This document shows, one piece after another, positions 57,519 through 64,000 of a stretch of 64,000 nt of DNA. Under the pieces are notes generated by a model that did not search any database, was not told the origin of the DNA, and was given only the letters and a program-made list of their open reading frames with translations. Position 1 is the first letter of the stretch. Every line of letters begins with the position of its first letter. The DNA is from Sulfitobacter indolifex. Lineage in GTDB: Bacteria; Pseudomonadota; Alphaproteobacteria; Rhodobacterales; Rhodobacteraceae. Location: contig NZ_CP084951.1 in NCBI RefSeq assembly GCF_022788655.1, forward strand, positions 1,426,001 through 1,490,000. The letters run 5' to 3'. The translations under genes and the position numbers were made by a program.

Positions 57519-58798
57519 TGGCCGAAGCGAAACTGCAAGAAACCTCAACCGAAGCGATGATTGCATCGCTTGATATGCCGCAGGGTGGTTGGGCTCAAGC
57601 GGCGCGTGAAGACGCGCTGGCACGGGTTCGCACCATGGGCTTGCCGCAGCGTCGCGATGAATATTGGAAATTCACGCGGCCTGACACGCTGACTCAAGCC
57701 GAGGCGCTGCCCGCTGCGATCCTTGATCACGGTGACGCGCCGCTCTTTGACGACACCGAGCGTTTGCGGATCGTTTTCGTCGACGGTGTCTTTGACGCGG
57801 AAGCCTCCGACGATCTGTCATTGGAAGGTGTTAAAATCGAACGGCTGGCTGCGGCCAACACCGATCTGCACTGGGCGCGTGATCTCTATGGTGCGCTTGA
57901 GAAGAACGGCCAAACGCCTGTTGCACGGCCCCTTGCGGCGCTGAACACGGCCTTCGCAACGGACGGAGTGCTGATCCATGTGACCGGTAAGCCGAGTAAA
58001 CCGATCAATCTGGTTTATCACCATAAATCAGAGACTTCCGACGCGATGTTGCACCATGTTGTCAAGCTCGACACTGGTGCTGAAGTGACCCTGTTGGAGA
58101 ACGGCCCCGCGGCTGCACGCTTTAACACAGTCATGGAAGTCGACGTTGCTGATACCGCGCGTTTCCACCATGTGCGTGCTCAGGGGCGTGACCATGAACG
58201 CCGCGCGGCGACGCATCTTTTCACCCGGTTGGGCACCGAGTCGCTGTTCAAAAGCTTTACCGTGACCGTCAACGGCGCGATGACGCGCAATGAATGCGTG
58301 ATCGAATTGACCGGCGACGATGCCTCGGCTCATGTGGCGGGCGCTTGTGTTGGCGATGGCGATTTTCACCATGACGACACAGTGTTCATTACCCATGACG
58401 CGGTGAATTGTGAAAGCCGTCAGGTCTATAAGAAGGTGCTTCGTAACGGGGCAACGGGTGTCTTTCAGGGCAAAATTCTTGTCAAAGAAGGGGCGCAGAA
58501 GACTGATGGCTACCAGATCAGCCAGTCGCTGCTGCTGGACGGAGACAGCCAGTTCCTTGCCAAGCCAGAGCTTGAGATCTACGCCGATGACGTGGCCTGT
58601 TCGCATGGTTCCACCTCGGGCGCGATCGACGAAGAAGCGCTGTTCTACCTGCGCGCGCGGGGCGTTTCTCATGCCGAGGCGACCGACCTTTTGACACTCG
58701 CCTTCCTTGCCGAAGCGGTCGAGGAGATTGAGGCCGAAGGTCTGCGCGAAGAGATCAACGGGCGTCTCAGCTCTTGGTTGGAGCGTCGTAGCAGCTGA
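57518..58798 (+). CDS. sufD: Fe-S assembly protein SufD
   Basis: SufD is the SufB paralog that completes the SufBC2D scaffold. The 426 residues show MGLPQRRDEYWKFTRPDTL near the N-terminus, the beta-helix core with RAATHLFTRLGTESLFKSF, and NGATGVFQGKILVKEGAQKTDG. The C-terminal CSHGSTSGAIDEEALFYLRARGV is the SufC contact. Starts and stops overlap by one base with sufC and with the next membrane protein gene, so the proteins are made together. Confidence 0.95.
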   Translation: MAEAKLQETSTEAMIASLDMPQGGWAQAAREDALARVRTMGLPQRRDEYWKFTRPDTLTQAEALPAAILDHGDAPLFDDTERLRIVFVDGVFDAEASDDLSLEGVKIERLAAANTDLHWARDLYGALEKNGQTPVARPLAALNTAFATDGVLIHVTGKPSKPINLVYHHKSETSDAMLHHVVKLDTGAEVTLLENGPAAARFNTVMEVDVADTARFHHVRAQGRDHERRAATHLFTRLGTESLFKSFTVTVNGAMTRNECVIELTGDDASAHVAGACVGDGDFHHDDTVFITHDAVNCESRQVYKKVLRNGATGVFQGKILVKEGAQKTDGYQISQSLLLDGDSQFLAKPELEIYADDVACSHGSTSGAIDEEALFYLRARGVSHAEATDLLTLAFLAEAVEEIEAEGLREEINGRLSSWLERRSS

Positions 58799-59280
58799 TG
58801 GCTGTCACCAGCGATATCGTTGCGACCTATCGCGGCCCCGGCAAAGTCATGTCGGGGCTGTTGGCGCAGGGACGTAACGAAGTGCGCGTATTGATGTTCG
58901 CGCTGATGGCAGGGCTGCTGATTTTTGTTGCCATGTCGCCCTATCAAGCGCGCGCCGCTCATCTTGATCCCGAAGGGCCGCTTTCGGTTCGCCAGTATTG
59001 GAGCGCGTTTTTCTGGATTTTTGTGATGCCTCTGTTGCTCTATGGCTTTGCCGCGATGATTTGGGCGATCAGCCGCATCGCAGGGCAGCGGCTTACCGGC
59101 TACGCGGTGCGGCTAACGTTGGTTTGGTCGCTTCTCGCCTCTGCGCCGCTCCTGCTCCTGCTGGGCCTTGCGCTTGGCTTTATCGGGCCGGGCGTACAGG
59201 CGCAGATCGTAGGCGTGGTTTGGTTGGCGGTATTTTTCTGGTTCTGGATTTCTGGCCTGCTAGCGGCGCAGCGGGGCTGA
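58798..59280 (+). CDS. YIP1-like membrane protein A in the suf operon
   Basis: This 160-residue protein has four hydrophobic helices: VLMFALMAGLLIFVAM, FFWIFVMPLLLYGFAAMIWA, a long Leu-rich segment LLASAPLLLLLGLALGFI, and VWLAVFFWFWISGLL. It resembles the YIP1 family of small membrane proteins, which have no settled bacterial function. Its start overlaps the sufD stop by one base (TGATG) and the next membrane gene begins one base after its stop. Why membrane proteins sit between sufD and sufS is unclear; tethering the machinery or metal delivery are guesses. Confidence 0.7.
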   Translation: MAVTSDIVATYRGPGKVMSGLLAQGRNEVRVLMFALMAGLLIFVAMSPYQARAAHLDPEGPLSVRQYWSAFFWIFVMPLLLYGFAAMIWAISRIAGQRLTGYAVRLTLVWSLLASAPLLLLLGLALGFIGPGVQAQIVGVVWLAVFFWFWISGLLAAQRG

Positions 59281-59281
59281 G

Positions 59282-59860
59282 ATGGACATTGCTTCGCTGA
59301 CCCAACTTGCGCAAACCACGCTGCGCAGCCCCCGTACAGCGGCGCGGACGATCGCGGCCCTACCGTTGGGGCGAGAGGTGATTTGGACATCGCTCGCCTT
59401 GGTTGCGGCGCTGAACGCGCTGGTGATTTCGGCGATGTTTGTGATCGCGCCCCCCGCCATGGCGCTCCCGACCTATTTTCAATCGCCACTTGTGCTATTT
59501 GCGCTGCTGGCCGGGTTGATGCTGCTCTATGTCTACGCACTCTCTTGGGTCGGCAGCGCTATGGGCGGGCAGGGCGCGGTTGAGCCGCTCTTGGCCGCTG
59601 TTGTGTGGCTGCAAGCGCTGCGGCTCTGTGCGCAGATGGGGATCCTTCTGCTGACCTTGGCCCTGCCACCTGTCGCGCTGCTGGCCTCTTTCGTCGTTAC
59701 CTTTTGGGGTCTTTGGATCCTGCTGAATTTCGTGGCCGAACTGCTGCATCTGCCGGGGCTGTTGCACGCTGCCGCCGTGCTGGCAGGGGCCGCGCTTGGG
59801 GTCTTGCTGGGTCTTGGTCTCTTGCTGTCTTTGTTCGGGCTCACCGCCCAAGGAGTTTAA
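59282..59860 (+). CDS. YIP1-like membrane protein B in the suf operon
   Basis: This 192-residue protein has about five hydrophobic helices, among them ALNALVISAMFVIAPPAM, LVLFALLAGLMLLYVYALSW, LLASFVVTFWGLWILLNFVAELL and a Leu/Gly-rich C-terminal helix pair. It has the size and layout of YIP1-family proteins and looks like a companion of the gene before it. sufS starts three bases after its stop. The two proteins may form a complex. No motif suggests transport or catalysis. Confidence 0.7.
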   Translation: MDIASLTQLAQTTLRSPRTAARTIAALPLGREVIWTSLALVAALNALVISAMFVIAPPAMALPTYFQSPLVLFALLAGLMLLYVYALSWVGSAMGGQGAVEPLLAAVVWLQALRLCAQMGILLLTLALPPVALLASFVVTFWGLWILLNFVAELLHLPGLLHAAAVLAGAALGVLLGLGLLLSLFGLTAQGV

Positions 59861-59863
59861 GTC

Positions 59864-61084
59864 ATGTTCGACGTTGAAGCCGTCCGGGCGCAGTTTCCGA
59901 TCCTTGGCCGCGAGGTGAATGGCAAGCCGCTGGTCTATCTCGACAATGGTGCATCGGCGCAAAAGCCGCAGGTGGTGATCGATGCGATCACGCAGGCCTA
60001 TGCGCAGGAATATTCTAATGTTCACCGTGGCTTGCACTACCTTTCTAATCTAGCGACCGACAAATACGAAAGCGTCCGCGGCACGGTTGCGCGCTTTCTG
60101 AATGCCGGATCAGAAGATGAGATCGTGCTGAACACCGGTGCGACCATGGGGATCAACACCGTCGCCTATGCCTGGGCAATGCCTCGGATGCAGGCGGGTG
60201 ATGAGATCGTTCTATCGGTGATGGAGCATCATGCCAATATCGTGCCATGGAATTTCCTGCGCGAACGCCAAGGCGTGGTGCTAAAGTGGGTCGATGTGGA
60301 CGCCACGGGCGCCTTGGACCCACAGGCGGTAATCGATGCCATCGGGCCAAAGACCAAGCTGGTTGCGATTTCCCATCTTTCCAATGTCTTGGGTACCAAA
60401 GTTGATGTTAAATCCATCACCGCGGCGGCGCATGCGAAAGGCGTTCCGGTGCTGGTTGATGGCTCGCAGGGCGCTGTGCATATGCCGGTGGATGTGCAGG
60501 ACATCGGGTGTGATTTCTATGCTGTCACCGGGCACAAGCTTTATGGCCCTTCGGGCTCGGGCGCGATCTACATCAAATCCGAACGTATGGCCGAAATGCG
60601 CCCCTTCATCGGTGGCGGCGATATGATCCGTGAGGTCACGAAAGACGCCGTAAGTTACAACGATCCGCCGATGATGTTTGAGGCCGGTACGCCCGGCATC
60701 GTCGCCACCATCGGATTGGGTGTGGCGCTGGATTTCATGATGGATCTGGGGATGGAGAATATTGCCGCGCATGAAGACGATCTGCGCGACTACGCCGTCT
60801 CCCGGCTGGGCGGTTTGAACTGGCTGAACCTGCAAGGCACGACACCCGACAAAGCGGCCATCTTCAGCTTTACATTGGACGGTGCGGCCCATGCCCATGA
60901 CATCTCAACCGTGCTTGACAAAAAGGGCGTGGCGGTGCGGGCAGGGCATCATTGCGCGGCACCTTTGATGACGCATCTCGGCGTCTCGGCCACCTGCCGC
61001 GCGTCCTTTGGTATGTACAACACCCGCGCCGAGGTCGACACATTGGTTGATGCGCTTGAATTGGCACACGATCTTTTCGCCTAA
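59864..61084 (+). CDS. sufS: Class II cysteine desulfurase SufS
   Basis: SufS is the PLP-dependent desulfurase dedicated to SufBCD. The 406 residues show YLDNGASAQKPQVVIDAI at the N-terminus, EHHANIVPWNFL, the PLP Lys near 225 (VTGHKLYGPSGSGA), and the class II active-site Cys near 364 in RAGHHCAAPLM. It closes the operon; a tRNA-Arg gene follows on the same strand. No sufA, sufE/sufU or sufT gene is present between iscR and this point, so the sulfur-transfer partner must be encoded elsewhere or be replaced. Confidence 0.95.
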   Translation: MFDVEAVRAQFPILGREVNGKPLVYLDNGASAQKPQVVIDAITQAYAQEYSNVHRGLHYLSNLATDKYESVRGTVARFLNAGSEDEIVLNTGATMGINTVAYAWAMPRMQAGDEIVLSVMEHHANIVPWNFLRERQGVVLKWVDVDATGALDPQAVIDAIGPKTKLVAISHLSNVLGTKVDVKSITAAAHAKGVPVLVDGSQGAVHMPVDVQDIGCDFYAVTGHKLYGPSGSGAIYIKSERMAEMRPFIGGGDMIREVTKDAVSYNDPPMMFEAGTPGIVATIGLGVALDFMMDLGMENIAAHEDDLRDYAVSRLGGLNWLNLQGTTPDKAAIFSFTLDGAAHAHDISTVLDKKGVAVRAGHHCAAPLMTHLGVSATCRASFGMYNTRAEVDTLVDALELAHDLFA

Positions 61085-61158
61085 GCCCATTTTCGCCGCC
61101 CCCGCACCCTGATTTCCCATTGCAGGGGCGGCGCGCTCTGGCTATACCGCCCCTCAGT

Positions 61159-61235
<77 letters not shown>

Positions 61236-61366
61236 TTTTCCTCGATATTGTTACCCGTCACTACCTCACAGCTGAGTGTTCGGATGGTTTTCATCTGGTG
61301 CATCTGGATGGCCAGCCGTTTGCCCGAGGGCATTCTCGGGCGGCGGTACAGGAAATCGTTACGCAT

Positions 61367-61404
61367 AAAAAAGACCCCGCGCAGCGATGCTGACGGGGTC
61401 TTTT
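61367..61404 (-). terminator. Terminator of the leftward folate operon
   Basis: AAAAGACCCCG pairs with CGGGGTCTTTT over a 14-base apex that itself can form CAGC/GCTG. On the minus strand the stem ends in T-rich sequence. It lies 16 bases after the stop of the methyl-THF methyltransferase gene. Another 7-bp hairpin, GCCCGAG/CTCGGGC, stands at 61322-61341. Confidence 0.88.
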
Positions 61405-61420
61405 AGGAAGCGTGAGTTGC

Positions 61421-62500
61421 TTACCGGCGGCGGCGTCCGCCGGTGCGGCCTGCGCGGCCACGGCCTTCGTGACCGGCTTTGGGGGCGACCTTATTGAACT
61501 CGATCCACGCGCTGCCATGCGGGTCACGGTCAAAGAGGAAGTTGGCGGCACGGATCGCCTCCATCTCTTTGCCCGGACGTGATTTGGTCGAGCCGAGGTT
61601 AAAGAGCGTCGCGAAGGTCTCATCATCCATTTCTTCGGGAAGGATGATGCCCGCAGCGGCCATCTCGGCGCGTTTTTCCGCAATTTTCACAGCATTCAGC
61701 GGGACGGCCACCGGGTTCATGATGGCGCTCGTCATGCCGGCACCCATCGCCATCGGCAGGAAAGCGTTGTTGATGCCGTGACGGTTTGGCAATCCGAAAG
61801 AGATGTTGGATGCGCCGCAGGTGGTGTTCACCCCCAGCTCCTCGCGCAGGCGGCGCACAAGGGTGAAAACCTGATGGCCCGCCGTTGCCATCGCGCCGAT
61901 TGGCATGACCAGTGGATCGACGACGATATCATGGGCTGGGATGCCAAAATCGGCGGCGCGTTCGACGATCTTTTTCGCCACGGCAAAGCGCACATCCGGG
62001 TCTTCGGAAATGCCGGTATCGTCGTTGGAGATCGCCACCACTGGCACGTTGTATTTCTTGACCAGCGGCAGCACGAGTTCGAGCCGCTCTTCTTCGCCGG
62101 TGACAGAGTTCAGCAGCGGGCGGCCTTCGCAGGCCTCAAGCCCTGCTTCGAGTGCGCCGGGCACAGAACTGTCGATGCAGATCGGCGCGTCGACGGCGTT
62201 TTGCACGACCTTGATCAGTTCCGGCATCAGCATCGGCTCGACAAAGTTGTTGTCGGCATAGCGTGGGTCTTCGGCCATCTTGTTGGAAAAGACCGCGCCC
62301 GAGTTCACATCCAAAACCGTGGCCCCAGCGGCCACCTGCGCGATGGCGTCGGCCTCGACCCGGGAAAAATCGCCTCGCTCCAGCTCTTGGCTTAAGATCT
62401 TGCGGCCCGTGGGATTGATCCGCTCTCCGATCACGCAGAACGGCTCGTCAAAGCCGATGACGGCGGTCTTGGTTTTGGATTCGATGACGGTTCTGGTCAT
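61421..62500 (-). CDS. Methyl-tetrahydrofolate-binding methyltransferase (pterin-binding/MeTr domain)
   Basis: This 359-residue TIM-barrel protein corresponds to the folate-binding module of cobalamin methionine synthase and related corrinoid methyltransferases. Motifs are VIGERINPTGRKILS, VLDVNSGAVFS, ICIDSSVPGALEAGL and NSVTGEEERLELVLPL. No B12-binding or homocysteine domain is attached. The C-terminus carries a 17-residue Gly/Arg tail ending in four Arg, like the RamA-like activator at 33273-35333. Start MTRTVIES has AAGGA nine bases upstream. It follows the MetF-like gene by 13 bases. The likely role is to pass a methyl group from methyl-THF to a separate corrinoid protein, for methionine synthesis or, less likely, C1 demethylation. 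Confidence 0.88.
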   Translation of the reverse strand: MTRTVIESKTKTAVIGFDEPFCVIGERINPTGRKILSQELERGDFSRVEADAIAQVAAGATVLDVNSGAVFSNKMAEDPRYADNNFVEPMLMPELIKVVQNAVDAPICIDSSVPGALEAGLEACEGRPLLNSVTGEEERLELVLPLVKKYNVPVVAISNDDTGISEDPDVRFAVAKKIVERAADFGIPAHDIVVDPLVMPIGAMATAGHQVFTLVRRLREELGVNTTCGASNISFGLPNRHGINNAFLPMAMGAGMTSAIMNPVAVPLNAVKIAEKRAEMAAAGIILPEEMDDETFATLFNLGSTKSRPGKEMEAIRAANFLFDRDPHGSAWIEFNKVAPKAGHEGRGRAGRTGGRRRR

Positions 62501-62513
62501 GTAAGTCTGTCCT

Positions 62514-63443
62514 TCAGGCTGCGTCGGCTGGCACCCCAGAGGCGCCGCCATTTTCTTGTAACCATGTGGCACTGGTCTTGATCCCGCCCAGCGGGAAAAG
62601 ATGCACGTGGCTGATGTTGAAGTCCGGGTTCGCCGCCTTGTAAGCGGCCAATTCACTGATCACATCTGCCGGCTCATATGGCAACAGCAGCTTGGTGACA
62701 TCCATCGCGCGTTTCTGCAGCACCTTAAGCGAAGGGCCAACACCGCAGGCGATGGCGAATTTAATGAGGGTTTGTAGCTTGGCAGGCCCAGCGATGCCGA
62801 TGTGGATGGGCAGGGTGATGCCCGCCGCTTTAAGGCTGTCGGCCCATTCGATGATCGGCTGCGCCTCAAAGGCGAATTGTGTGGCGATGGCCATTTCCGC
62901 ATCCGTGCGAGTCTGAAAGTCGTTCTTCCACTTCATCGCCGCATCCACATTCAGGCGGCCCCCGTCAGCGTCGATGTCGCGGTTACCCTCTGGATGGCCC
63001 GCCACATGCAGCCGGGTGAAACCGGCCTCATCAAACAGACCGGTCTCCATCAACTGCATGGAGTCGCTGAATTCCCCTACAGGAGTAGTGACACCGCCCG
63101 CCAGCAACAGCGCCTGGCGCACGTCCGCCTCACCCTGATAGCGGGCAATCCAATCGGCAAGCGTGGCGCGGTCCTTAATAATACGCGCCGGAAAATGCGG
63201 CATGACTTTAAAGCCATCGGCGTTTAGCCGCGCTGCGGTGGCGACCATATCCTCGATCGGTGTGCCATCGATATGGGCGATATAGACACGGGTGCCCTCG
63301 GGCAGCAGAGCACGGAAATCTTCGACCTTCATGGCGGTGCGGGGCATCACCTCGATCGAATAATCCTTCAATAGCGCCTCAACTTCGGCCACCGGCGCCT
63401 GTGGGGCGGGTGTTTCTTTCTTGCGGAAGTTCAAAAGTGCCAT
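62514..63443 (-). CDS. MetF-like methylenetetrahydrofolate reductase
   Basis: This 309-residue TIM-barrel protein is related to methylenetetrahydrofolate reductase, which makes methyl-THF. Visible blocks are SIEVMPRTAMKVEDFRALLP, VYIAHIDGTPIEDMVATAARL, LLAGGVTTPVGEFSDSMQLM, HVAGHPEGNRDIDADGG and HIGIAGPAKLQTLIKFAIAC. It is more diverged than classical MetF, and several family positions are hard to place. The start is MALLNFRKKE (AAGGA seven bases upstream), not six codons further up. Gene order (small protein, this reductase, methyl-THF methyltransferase) points to making and using methyl-THF in one pathway. Confidence 0.82.
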   Translation of the reverse strand: MALLNFRKKETPAPQAPVAEVEALLKDYSIEVMPRTAMKVEDFRALLPEGTRVYIAHIDGTPIEDMVATAARLNADGFKVMPHFPARIIKDRATLADWIARYQGEADVRQALLLAGGVTTPVGEFSDSMQLMETGLFDEAGFTRLHVAGHPEGNRDIDADGGRLNVDAAMKWKNDFQTRTDAEMAIATQFAFEAQPIIEWADSLKAAGITLPIHIGIAGPAKLQTLIKFAIACGVGPSLKVLQKRAMDVTKLLLPYEPADVISELAAYKAANPDFNISHVHLFPLGGIKTSATWLQENGGASGVPADAA

Positions 63444-63473
63444 GAGCGTGTCCTTGATCATAGGGCTGGCAGG

Positions 63474-63770
63474 CTATGCCCAGCCGTCATTGTTAATCAG
63501 TTGCTTGATCCGGTCGCGGTCGTATTCCGCATCGATCCGGGCGGCTTCGGCGTCGGCAACATCATCGGGGTCGCCTTCAACTTCAAAGGGGTCCGCCTTG
63601 CGCCATTCCGCCAGATAGGCGTCGGTATCCCCGGCGCCGACCTTCATTGCAGCGCGGTCAATCGCCTGCTCAAAGCGTTCGGGCAGGGGGCGTTTGGAGC
63701 CACGGCGGCCTTTGCCGACGATGACCTGAGCCGGAATATCGCGCCAATAAACGATTGTAACTGCGGGCAT
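63474..63770 (-). CDS. PF13769-like small protein (annotated 'virulence factor' in relatives)
   Basis: This 98-residue soluble protein starts MPAVTIVYWRDIPAQVIVGKGR and ends in a charged Asp/Glu/Arg-rich segment. The pattern resembles the PF13769 family, often named virulence factor without evidence of virulence. In roseobacter genomes it is usually beside MetF-like and corrinoid-related genes, which fits here and suggests a role in C1 metabolism. GGAGGA precedes the ATG by eight bases. It is the first gene of the leftward operon visible in the window. Confidence 0.75.
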   Translation of the reverse strand: MPAVTIVYWRDIPAQVIVGKGRRGSKRPLPERFEQAIDRAAMKVGAGDTDAYLAEWRKADPFEVEGDPDDVADAEAARIDAEYDRDRIKQLINNDGWA

Positions 63771-64000
63771 GGGACGATTCCTCCGGTCCGGTTAAGCCTG
63801 TCTAACGAGGGTCGCGGTCAGGACAGGGCCGTTTTTCGACGAAACACGACCCATCCGCGACTTGATGGCGGTGATAGCGCATCGGGCGGTCCATCACGAG
63901 GGCTGCGCGCCCCCATTATTCTCAAGATCATTGTGAGGTGGGCGTGGGATCACGCAGAAGGAAACGCTGCGGAAATTGGCCCAAGACACTGCGGCCTCTT
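63771..64000. other. Leader/upstream region of the folate operon, nothing recognised
   Basis: These 230 bases up to the window edge contain no convincing coding frame. I looked for SAM-II, SAH and cobalamin riboswitch-like conserved blocks on the minus strand and could not identify any. Only the GGAGGA ribosome site of the following gene is clear. Confidence 0.4.

Noticed and set aside
61322..61341. Hairpin GCCCGAG/CTCGGGC as an RNA gene or attachment site next to tRNA-Arg
   Set aside because: No promoter, T-run, direct repeat of the tRNA end, or integrase gene is visible.
63771..64000. SAM, SAH or cobalamin riboswitch before the folate operon
   Set aside because: I could not match the conserved cores of any of these classes by eye; the region may also be only part of the leader. 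A covariance-model search would settle it.

Overview
This 64 kb window is ordinary bacterial chromosome at about 60% GC. It most likely comes from a marine Rhodobacterales (Roseobacter-group, Sulfitobacter-like) alphaproteobacterium. The clues are protein-level likenesses (a DmdB-type acyl-CoA ligase, Usg, a CckA kinase, a RamA-like corrinoid activator), an alphaproteobacterial LexA box (GAAC-N7-GAAC) before recA, an Irr/ICE-type palindrome before iscR, and an IscR that lacks the three usual cysteines. Genes are packed tightly on both strands. I see no prophage, insertion sequence, CRISPR array or plasmid gene, and no gap over 300 bases.

Layout. 0-24 kb: the end of a small membrane protein, mfd, an MFS exporter, a DsbA-like protein, a cupin regulator, an orphan substrate-binding protein, a candidate small RNA (about 8418-8493), bdhA with a patatin lipase, a DUF502 protein, psuKG for pseudouridine breakdown, a head-to-head DUF4198/HupE pair, a divergent ThiE-like protein, trmJ, ctaA, an M32 carboxypeptidase, a small secreted protein, gyrA, usg and an unassigned radical SAM protein. 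24-41 kb: the zwf-pgl-pgi operon, a DmdB-like ligase, a CHASE histidine kinase, tRNA-Gly, a methyltransferase with a RamA-like 2Fe-2S/ASKHA activator, guaB, an RsmB-type methyltransferase, cckA (with a full CtrA box upstream) and a sulfotransferase-like gene. 41-52 kb: recA, alaS, a DUF1330 protein, a PAP2 phosphatase, typA, an SMR exporter with an Lrp regulator, icd, and an HD hydrolase/small protein/hydrolase operon.

52.6-61.1 kb is the iron-sulfur cluster operon: iscR, a NifS/IscS-type desulfurase, sufB, a polysaccharide pyruvyl transferase-like gene, sufC, sufD, two small membrane proteins and sufS. Its likely promoter has a -10 element lying inside an Irr-type palindrome. After a tRNA-Arg, the right end holds a leftward folate/C1 operon: a PF13769-type small protein, a MetF-like reductase and a methyl-tetrahydrofolate-binding methyltransferase. 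The RamA-like activator 26 kb away and this methyltransferase both end in a Gly/Arg-rich tail with a poly-Arg run. Together they look like parts of the split cobalamin-dependent methionine synthase (or a related corrinoid methyl-transfer system) of Rhodobacterales. The remaining subunits must lie outside the window.
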